Below are positions 7,880 through 13,192 of a stretch of DNA of 13,192 nucleotides, in pieces. The position numbers were made by a program, and so were the translations under genes. This DNA is from Eubacterium sp. (GTDB lineage: Bacteria; Bacillota; Clostridia; Lachnospirales; Lachnospiraceae), in NCBI GenBank assembly GCA_024697885.1, contig JAILSA010000151.1, positions 1-13,192 of the forward strand. Direction: 5' to 3'. The first letter of the stretch is position 1. The number at the start of each line of letters is the position of its first letter. A model generated the notes under the pieces. The model had not been told where the DNA came from, did no database searches, and saw nothing but the letters and a program-made list of their open reading frames with translations.

Positions 7880-7905
7880 CAAAAGAATATAAGATTTGTT
7901 ATAAT
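7876..7905 (+). promoter_or_regulatory. sigma-A promoter for membrane GGDEF-EAL gene
   Basis: The -35 is TTGCCA (7876-7881, 5 of 6 matches), the spacer is 18 bases, and the -10 is a perfect TATAAT (7900-7905). Transcription should begin near 7912, giving a leader of about 50 bases before the TTG start at 7964. The promoter is divergent from the flagellin SigD-type promoter, with about 60 bases between the two cores. Confidence 0.75.
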
Positions 7906-7946
7906 ACTAGTATAGATTTTGTGCTTGAAAATAAGTATGTATTTTA

Positions 7947-7958
7947 GAGGTGAGGTGG
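7947..7958 (+). promoter_or_regulatory. ribosome binding site fixing a TTG start
   Basis: GAGGTGAGGTGG lies 5 bases before TTG 7964. Its first seven bases, GAGGTGA, match the complement of the 16S 3' end. The upstream in-frame ATG at 7937 has no purine-rich site before it (GCTTGAAAATAAGT), so the rare TTG start is preferred. Confidence 0.6.
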
Positions 7959-7963
7959 TAAAC

Positions 7964-9631
7964 TTGCGGAATCAAAGTCATAAAATAATAGGAATGACCA
8001 TTATTACCTTGTTAGGGGTGATTTTACTAGTTGTTACCAATATTTTGGGAGCCTACGAGATGAATCGCAGTCCCTTTGTTCAGCTGGGGGGGATTAATCT
8101 GCCCGTCAGCAGTATTAATGGAAGTATTCAGGCCCTGTGGTTTCTTCTTGGAGTGGCTCTTATTATTATGGACTACAAAAAGGGTGCCTATATTGCCTAT
8201 ATAATCGAGGTCTTGTCTCTTCTTGGGTGTTTGAGGTCTATAATTATTGGACAAAATCTAACTACCCTGCCAGGAGTTTTCAACGGCCTTTTGCAGCTCT
8301 TTGCCCTCTGGTTTATTTCCAGACAGTTGGCCAAGGAAGAGAAAAAGAGGATAATTGATCAGGTTACAGGACTCAGGAACCGATTAGGTTTTGAAGATGC
8401 CATTCGAGAGGAACTGAGAAGGAAAAACACAGTCTATCTTCTTTACATCCATCTGAATGGGTTTTCTGACATCAATACGGGGTTGGGAAGAAGCTACGGC
8501 GACGAATTAATGAAAATTGTGGCCGAGAGAATCAAAAAAATCTTGGGGAATTCGGGAGCTGTTTATTCCATCGGCGGAGCAGAGTATGCAGTCTTACTCT
8601 GGGATTATTACACCCATATGGAAATGGCACAAAAAATCGTTCAGAGCGTGGAAAAAAGAATTGAATTAGAGCGCAAGGGCCGTGTGGTGGGCTGCTATGT
8701 TAATGCCAACATCGGCATCTCCAACAACTTAGATGGAGACTACAGCGTGTCCAATTTGATGAACAAGGCGGATGTGGCCATGACCTTTGTCAACCTTCAC
8801 GATTCCAAGGAACAGATTGTGGAGTACAACGATTTCATTAAGGATACGGTGGACCGCAGACGCAAGGTGGAGGGCATGGTGAAGGAAAGCTTGAAGCAGG
8901 ATTATTTTTCCCTGGTTTACCAGCCCCAGTACATGATTGGAGAGAAGAAACTCAGGGGATTTGAGTGCCTCCTTCGTATGGAACTTCCAGATGGAACTTC
9001 TGTTGGACCGGCGGAATTTATCCCTATTGCAGAGGCCTCCAACCTGATTATGGATGTGGACAACTATGTGCTAGAGAGGGCTATGGCAGAGTTTAGATCC
9101 ACCTGTCTTGCCACGGAAAAGGAGCTGACCCTGTCCATCAATGTATCAGCTAGGAGCTTTAACTCGGCTGATTTTCCAGATCTTCTCTTTGAAATTGTGG
9201 AGGAAAATGATTTCCCTCCAGAATGTTTGGAAATCGAGATTACAGAGTACTTTTTGGCCGCTTCCATGGAACGAACTGTCCACAATATTAAGCGCCTGAA
9301 AGACAAGGGCATTATGATTGCTCTGGATGATTTTGGCACGGGTTACACCTCCTTGGCAGAGCTTATGCACCTGCCGGTGGACCTCTTGAAAATCGACAAG
9401 AGCTTGGTGGATGAGATTGACTCGAACCAGATCAACAAGGATTTTGTCCAGACCGTAATCTATCTTGGCCACTTAATGGGCTGCAAGGTGATTACAGAGG
9501 GTGTGGAAAAGGAAAACCAGCTGGCAATCGTCAAGGAACTTGGTTGCGATATGGTTCAGGGATTTGTATGGGGAAGACCACTTCCTAAGGATAACGCCCT
9601 GGATTTGGCACTGAAAAAGTTACTGGCCTAG
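7964..9631 (+). CDS. four-TM GGDEF-EAL membrane protein, predicted c-di-GMP phosphodiesterase
   Basis: A 555-residue inner-membrane signalling protein. Four hydrophobic helices occupy the first 125 residues or so (for example IITLLGVILLVV and LQLFALWFI), with no recognisable extracellular sensor fold. A GGDEF domain follows from DQVTGLRNRLGFEDA; its signature is GGAEY at 204-208 and there is no RxxD inhibitory site, so cyclase activity is doubtful. In the EAL domain the motif reads ECL at 334-336, but the catalytic Glu is kept, as are N393, the EIEITE stretch, D455/D456, K476, E512 and Q532, so hydrolysis of c-di-GMP is expected. The start is TTG with a strong ribosome binding site; ATG 7937 is the alternative, adding nine residues. 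It is expressed divergently from the flagellin. Desulfoferrodoxin follows 31 bases downstream with no terminator between, so read-through is likely. Confidence 0.9.
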   Translation: MRNQSHKIIGMTIITLLGVILLVVTNILGAYEMNRSPFVQLGGINLPVSSINGSIQALWFLLGVALIIMDYKKGAYIAYIIEVLSLLGCLRSIIIGQNLTTLPGVFNGLLQLFALWFISRQLAKEEKKRIIDQVTGLRNRLGFEDAIREELRRKNTVYLLYIHLNGFSDINTGLGRSYGDELMKIVAERIKKILGNSGAVYSIGGAEYAVLLWDYYTHMEMAQKIVQSVEKRIELERKGRVVGCYVNANIGISNNLDGDYSVSNLMNKADVAMTFVNLHDSKEQIVEYNDFIKDTVDRRRKVEGMVKESLKQDYFSLVYQPQYMIGEKKLRGFECLLRMELPDGTSVGPAEFIPIAEASNLIMDVDNYVLERAMAEFRSTCLATEKELTLSINVSARSFNSADFPDLLFEIVEENDFPPECLEIEITEYFLAASMERTVHNIKRLKDKGIMIALDDFGTGYTSLAELMHLPVDLLKIDKSLVDEIDSNQINKDFVQTVIYLGHLMGCKVITEGVEKENQLAIVKELGCDMVQGFVWGRPLPKDNALDLALKKLLA

Positions 9632-9662
9632 ACCAGATAACAATATAAAAGGGAGGTAGAAT

Positions 9663-10034
9663 ATGAAGTATTTTGTTTGTGAAACATGTGGAAACATTGT
9701 AGAGAAGGTGAAGGAGTCAGGAGTGCCAATTATGTGTTGCGGCAAGCCTATGACGGAACTGGTTCCAGGAACCTCAGATGGAGCGGCGGAGAAGCATGTA
9801 CCTGTTTTTGAAATTCAGGGAAGCAAGGTGGTTGTTGCCGTTGGTTCCGTGGACCATCCTATGATGGAGGAGCACTTCATTGAGTGGATTGCCCTAGAGA
9901 CCGCCAAGGGAATCCAGAGAAAGACCCTGAGCCCAGGGGAAAAACCTTGTGCAGAATTTGCTCTGACAGAGGATGACAGCTTTAAGGCTGCATATGCGTA
10001 TTGCAATCTTCATGGCCTTTGGAAGGCAGAGTAA
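9663..10034 (+). CDS. dfx: desulfoferrodoxin (superoxide reductase, two-centre type)
   Basis: A 123-residue cytoplasmic iron protein that reduces superoxide to hydrogen peroxide without making oxygen, a hallmark of anaerobes. The N-terminal rubredoxin-like centre I has its four cysteines at C6, C9, C25 and C26 (CETC and MCCG). The catalytic centre II has the expected four His and one Cys: H45 in EKHVP, H65 and H71 in DHPMMEEH, C114 and H117 in YCNLHGLW. The E43-K44 pair near the active site is also present. Length fits the Dfx family. GGGAGG precedes the ATG. The gene follows the membrane GGDEF-EAL gene by 31 bases and is closed by a strong hairpin, so it ends that transcription unit. No separate promoter of good quality was seen in the short gap. 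Confidence 0.95.
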   Translation: MKYFVCETCGNIVEKVKESGVPIMCCGKPMTELVPGTSDGAAEKHVPVFEIQGSKVVVAVGSVDHPMMEEHFIEWIALETAKGIQRKTLSPGEKPCAEFALTEDDSFKAAYAYCNLHGLWKAE

Positions 10035-10037
10035 ATA

Positions 10038-10085
10038 GAAACAAAAAGCAGGGGAAGGGCTATGGTTCATAGCCCTTCTTGTTTC
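10038..10085. terminator. strong hairpin terminator after desulfoferrodoxin
   Basis: A perfect 11-base stem, GAAGGGCTATG (10054-10064) with CATAGCCCTTC (10068-10078), closes a three-base GTT loop and is followed by TTGTTTC. Flanking GAAACAA (10038-10044) and TTGTTTC (10079-10085) are also complementary, so the element may work in both directions. Confidence 0.85.
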
Positions 10086-10117
10086 AAAAAAATAAAGTTA
10101 AGAGGGGGGTGAGAAGC

Positions 10118-10996
10118 ATGACGATCCTTTTTATTATTTTGGGAGCCATCCTCATGGCGGTCAATATTGTAAGGTACCTGAAATTTATTAAGACGACCCA
10201 GGATGTTATTTCCTCCGGAAGTAGGAGAGACCGGATTTGGACCTACTTGGCCCTGGTCCTTCTTCTCTTTTTCCTACTGGGATACCTCTTTATTGCATTT
10301 TTTTCCCAGCCGGATTTCATTATGTCCATGGTTCTCTTCTGGGGCAGTGTGTTTGTGGCCATTGTCCTGACCCTGATTTTTAACCTCTTAGATACAGCCA
10401 AGACCAGAAGTATTGATATTGCCGAGGTTCTCATTGGCGTGATTGATGCCAGAGACCCCAACTTAAAGGGACACAGCAGGCAGGTGCAGGAGGTCACTAT
10501 GATGCTCTTTGATGCCATGCCAAATGCTATGAAAAAGGATATTAATGCCGTCAGCCTCCAGTACGCCTCCCTCATGCACGATGTGGGCAAACTGGGGATT
10601 CCTGAGGCTATTTTAAATAAACCGGCCAAGCTGACACCAGAGGAGTGGGTAATTATGAAAAAACATCCCAAACTAGGTGTGGAGCTTTTAAAGAGCCTAA
10701 ACAGTTTTGACGAGATTTCCGATTGGATTCTTTACCATCACGAGCGCATGGATGGCAAGGGATATTACGGACTCTCGGAGGAGGAAATTCCTTTTCCTTC
10801 CAAAATTATTTCCGTGGCGGATACCTATTCGGCCATTACCATGCGCAGGTCTTACAAGGAGGCCAGGTCTCACGAGACCGCCATTGAAATTATTAAGGAT
10901 GTGGCGGGCAGTCAGTTAGACGCCCAGGTGGTGGAGGTTTTGTTGTCCCTGCCACAAGAGGCCTTGATGGAGACTATACCAGAATTTGATTCATAA
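10118..10996 (+). CDS. membrane HD-GYP-like phosphohydrolase, probable c-di-GMP phosphodiesterase
   Basis: A 292-residue membrane protein with three hydrophobic helices at about residues 1-20, 38-60 and 66-88, then a cytoplasmic HD domain from roughly residue 105. The metal and catalytic residues of HD-GYP enzymes are visible: H119 (GHSRQV), H154-D155 (HDVGK), H183 (KKHP), H207-H208 and D235 (VADTYSAI). The signature segment HHERMDGKGYYGL keeps HHExxDGxGY but has GYY directly followed by GL where the canonical form is GYPxGL. It may hydrolyse c-di-GMP to GMP or pGpG; another cyclic or phosphorylated nucleotide is possible. ATG 10118 is chosen because AGAGGGGGGTGAG precedes it; the longer TTG reading from 10079 would start inside the terminator. 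Its stop overlaps the next gene's ribosome binding region, so it heads a run of co-directional genes. Confidence 0.85.
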   Translation: MTILFIILGAILMAVNIVRYLKFIKTTQDVISSGSRRDRIWTYLALVLLLFFLLGYLFIAFFSQPDFIMSMVLFWGSVFVAIVLTLIFNLLDTAKTRSIDIAEVLIGVIDARDPNLKGHSRQVQEVTMMLFDAMPNAMKKDINAVSLQYASLMHDVGKLGIPEAILNKPAKLTPEEWVIMKKHPKLGVELLKSLNSFDEISDWILYHHERMDGKGYYGLSEEEIPFPSKIISVADTYSAITMRRSYKEARSHETAIEIIKDVAGSQLDAQVVEVLLSLPQEALMETIPEFDS

Positions 10997-11006
10997 GGAG
11001 AAAAAC

Positions 11007-12011
11007 ATGAGACAAAAGACATTACAGGAGATTTTAGAGGACCCAAGAATCGCAGATATTGCTGTGGATGCCATTAGTAAGTGGGACCTGTCTCAGGAGG
11101 AATTTTACCCTTGGACCCTGGAGGAGTTGGACCAAAAAATGGGATGGTGCAATCTGGAGAGAGGTTTTACAAGACTCTTTGAGGTGGCAGAGCGTCCCGG
11201 CTTTTACCAGAGACTTTACACAGAAGGGGAGTGCCAAGGAGCGCCAGAAAAAGAGGGGAGAAATATTGTATTTTTTCCATCCGATGACCCGTCAGCAGAT
11301 GAGAGGCCCTATATTATTATGACTCCCGGCGGGGCCTTTGTGAATATTTGGAGCCTGACAGAGGGCTGGCCTACGGCCCAGCGCTTTAACGAGAGGGGCT
11401 ATCATGTTTTTCTTCTGACCTACCAGTTGGGAATTCAGGGGGTGGCAGTAAAAGCCATGGAGGACATGGCCAGGGCCATTGAACTCATTCGAGAGAAGAG
11501 AGATATTTACCACCTAAACCCAGACCACTATATTACCTGTGGATTTTCGGCGGGAGGATACATTTCCTGCCTTTGGAATACGGACAAGGGCTACAGGGCT
11601 TACGGTCTGCCAAAGCCATGTGCCTGCCTTCCAATCTACCCGGTTACCTCCTTTTGTATTCTCAGGGACAACGAGGACAAGGAGGGTGACATTCCAAAGG
11701 AAGAGTTATCTATGTCTGGTCTCGGCTGCACGGTAGAGGAGGCCTGCCATTCCACTTTTGAGATTCCAGACCATGTGGAGGGCTTTCCGCCTACGGCTAT
11801 TTTTGTTGCCAGTCAGGACGAACTGGTGGACCCAGATCACTCCAGACACCTGGCCAAGGCCTTAGAGGAGGCGGGGATTCCTTGTCGCCTTGAAGTGGGA
11901 CCAAGTGGCGGTCACGGCTTTGCCGACGGCACAGGCATGTGTATGGAGGGATGGACGGACCGGGCTATTTCCTGGATAGAGAACTTGCAGGAGGAAAAGG
12001 CAAATGATTAG
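11007..12011 (+). CDS. alpha/beta hydrolase, esterase-like
   Basis: A 334-residue protein with an alpha/beta-hydrolase core of the esterase (BD-FAE/Abhydrolase_3-like) type. The oxyanion-hole segment is TPGGAF (P107-G108-G109), where many relatives have HGG. The nucleophile elbow is GFSAGG with S181, the acid is D271 in ASQDELVD, and the histidine is H303 in GGHGFADG, so the triad is complete. There is no signal peptide, so the protein is cytoplasmic. The first 90 residues or so form an extension with no motif I recognise. The start is ATG 11007, six bases after AAGGAG, which begins inside the stop codon region of the HD-GYP gene, indicating tight coupling. It overlaps the following GNAT gene by eight bases. 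The ester substrate is unknown; pairing with an acetyltransferase suggests removal and addition of acyl groups, but that is only inference. Confidence 0.85.
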   Translation: MRQKTLQEILEDPRIADIAVDAISKWDLSQEEFYPWTLEELDQKMGWCNLERGFTRLFEVAERPGFYQRLYTEGECQGAPEKEGRNIVFFPSDDPSADERPYIIMTPGGAFVNIWSLTEGWPTAQRFNERGYHVFLLTYQLGIQGVAVKAMEDMARAIELIREKRDIYHLNPDHYITCGFSAGGYISCLWNTDKGYRAYGLPKPCACLPIYPVTSFCILRDNEDKEGDIPKEELSMSGLGCTVEEACHSTFEIPDHVEGFPPTAIFVASQDELVDPDHSRHLAKALEEAGIPCRLEVGPSGGHGFADGTGMCMEGWTDRAISWIENLQEEKAND

Positions 12012-12486
12012 ACTTGCATGTGAAAAAGATATAGACCGAATTTTGGAACTTCTGAGTCAGGTCTTGGAGATTCATGCCCAGGCCAGACCAGACATTTTTG
12101 TCTCTGGAACCACCAAGTATGGCAGGGAGGAATTAGGGGAAATGCTAAAGGATTCCGCCAGCCCTATCTATGTGGCAGTGGACCAGGAGGACAGGGTTTT
12201 GGGCTACGCTTTTTGCCAGATCAAGAAGCAGCCTGCGTCAGACAACCTGGTTCCTTTTTCCTATATGTATATTGACGACCTCTGTGTGGACTCCGCCTGT
12301 CGGGGCCAGCACCTGGGGCAAAAACTTTTTGAATATGTAAAGGAAGAGGCTGTGAAAATCGGCTGCTACGAGGTCTGCTTAAATGTCTGGACAGGCAATG
12401 AGGGGGCCGAAGCTTTTTACGAAAAAATGGGAATGAAGACCAAGAAAAGAGAGATGGAATTTGTTCTTCATGCCCATAGAGATTGA
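12004..12486 (+). CDS. GNAT family N-acetyltransferase
   Basis: A 160-residue cytoplasmic acetyltransferase transferring acetyl from acetyl-CoA to an unknown amine. The GNAT fold is recognised from the N-terminal IRLACEKDIDRILELL, the strand YMYIDDLCVD, and the acetyl-CoA loop CRGQHLGQKL (R100 to G105), in which the usual first glycine is H103. The C-terminal VCLNVWTGNEGAEAFYEKMGM is the usual motif B with its Tyr. The ATG lies inside the end of the hydrolase gene in another frame (overlap ATGATTAG), with AGGAGG at 11989-11994 nine bases upstream, so the two genes are translationally coupled. The cation transporter follows 11 bases after its stop. No lesion is seen. Confidence 0.9.
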   Translation: MIRLACEKDIDRILELLSQVLEIHAQARPDIFVSGTTKYGREELGEMLKDSASPIYVAVDQEDRVLGYAFCQIKKQPASDNLVPFSYMYIDDLCVDSACRGQHLGQKLFEYVKEEAVKIGCYEVCLNVWTGNEGAEAFYEKMGMKTKKREMEFVLHAHRD

Positions 12487-12497
12487 GGGGAAAAGTT

Positions 12498-13192
12498 ATG
12501 GATCAAAGGAAAAAAACAAAGAAGAAAAAACGGGATGAACAGATTATAAAAACCAGTGTAATTGGTATTTTGGCCAATATTGTCTTGGCTATATTTAAGG
12601 CTGTGGTGGGACTTATGACCCACTCCATCGCCATTGTGCTGGATGCGGTAAACAATATTTCAGACGCCGCATCTTCTATTATTACCATTGTGGGTACCAA
12701 GCTGGCAGCCAAGCCTGCGGACAAGAAGCACCCCTTTGGTCACGGCCGGGTGGAATACCTGAGCGCCATGGTGATTGCGGTCATCGTCCTCTATGCAGGT
12801 CTGACCTCCCTGACGGAATCCATTCAAAAGATTATGAAGCCTGTGACACCGGACTACAATACACCAGCCCTGGTGATTGTGGCAGTGGGTGTTGTGGTAA
12901 AAATCATTCTGGGAATTTATGTCAAGGGAGTGGGAGAGAGAGTTCACTCGGATTCCCTGGTAAACTCCGGCAAGGACGCCAGCCTGGATTCTATTATCTC
13001 CGCCTCCACCCTGGTGGCAGCAGTGATTTTTATTTACGGAGGCGTGTCTCTAGAGGCCTGGCTGGGTGCCATCATTTCCCTGATTATTATTAAGTCCGGT
13101 GTGGATATGTTAAAGGAGACCATCTCAAGAATTCTTGGAGAGAGGGCTGAGCTGGAATTGGCCAATGCCATCAAGAGGACAGTTTGCTCTTT
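12498..13192 (+). CDS. cation diffusion facilitator transporter, 3' truncated by window edge
   Basis: The first 231 codons of a CDF efflux transporter in the cell membrane, exporting a divalent metal in exchange for protons. A very basic start (MDQRKKTKKKKRDEQ) precedes helix 1 (SVIGILANIVLAIFKAVVG). The helix 2 site, LDAVNNISD, gives an NxxxD pair (N52, D56) where zinc types have HxxxD or DxxxD. HPFGHGRVEYLSAM is the conserved loop after helix 2. The helix 5 site is D160 and D164 (GKDASLD), a DxxxD pair. A further helix follows, and the sequence stops after GERAELELANAIKR, at the start of the cytoplasmic domain. The absence of His at both sites points away from zinc and towards Mn, Fe or another metal; that is inference. 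GAGGGG lies upstream, 11 bases after the GNAT stop, so the gene is probably in the same operon. Confidence 0.9.
   Translation, partial: MDQRKKTKKKKRDEQIIKTSVIGILANIVLAIFKAVVGLMTHSIAIVLDAVNNISDAASSIITIVGTKLAAKPADKKHPFGHGRVEYLSAMVIAVIVLYAGLTSLTESIQKIMKPVTPDYNTPALVIVAVGVVVKIILGIYVKGVGERVHSDSLVNSGKDASLDSIISASTLVAAVIFIYGGVSLEAWLGAIISLIIIKSGVDMLKETISRILGERAELELANAIKRTVCS

Noticed and set aside
10243..10671. 142-codon minus-strand frame inside the HD-GYP gene
   Set aside because: Shadow of the HD-GYP frame; no ribosome binding site and no domain.
12660..12947. 95-codon minus-strand His-rich frame
   Set aside because: Antisense to the CDF transporter; the His/Asn richness comes from the complement of its codons.

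Overview
The window reads like the chromosome of a strictly anaerobic, probably motile Gram-positive of the class Clostridia, most likely Lachnospiraceae-like. The grounds are strong AGGAGG-type ribosome binding sites, a desulfoferrodoxin-type superoxide reductase, a clostridial-style flagellin with a SigD-type promoter, and mid-range GC. The family assignment is inference; no rRNA or marker gene is present. Gene density is high, there is no gene-free stretch over 300 bases, and no tRNA, rRNA, CRISPR array, transposase or phage gene was seen.

Layout. (1) 1-2488: the 3' part of a DUF3427-type superfamily 2 helicase, cut by the left edge, followed 16 bases later by a small SAM-dependent methyltransferase. 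(2) 2638-6060: a soluble PAS-GGDEF-EAL protein with a ruined GGDEF site and an intact EAL phosphodiesterase site, then, 15 bases on, a CoA-disulfide reductase fused to a rhodanese domain. (3) 6068-7764, minus strand: a flagellin gene with intact promoter, ribosome binding site and C-terminal D1/D0 region, but with an out-of-frame internal deletion that removes most of N-terminal D1 and leaves a stop after 53 codons. (4) 7964-9631: a membrane GGDEF-EAL protein transcribed divergently from the flagellin, again with degenerate GGDEF and intact EAL. (5) 9663-10034: desulfoferrodoxin, closed by a strong hairpin terminator. (6) 10118-13192: a tight co-directional run of a membrane HD-GYP-like protein, an alpha/beta hydrolase, a GNAT acetyltransferase and a cation diffusion facilitator cut by the right edge.

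How it fits together. Three proteins point to cyclic di-GMP turnover, all predicted to degrade rather than make it: two EAL proteins with non-catalytic GGDEF domains and one HD-GYP variant. They flank a flagellin locus, which suits a pro-motility, low c-di-GMP theme, yet the flagellin itself is broken here. Two oxygen/sulfur-stress enzymes (CoADR-rhodanese and superoxide reductase) are interleaved with the signalling genes. The most noteworthy points are the flagellin lesion, the possible structured leader before the PAS-GGDEF-EAL gene, and the all-phosphodiesterase signalling cluster. I did not find a convincing wholly new system.
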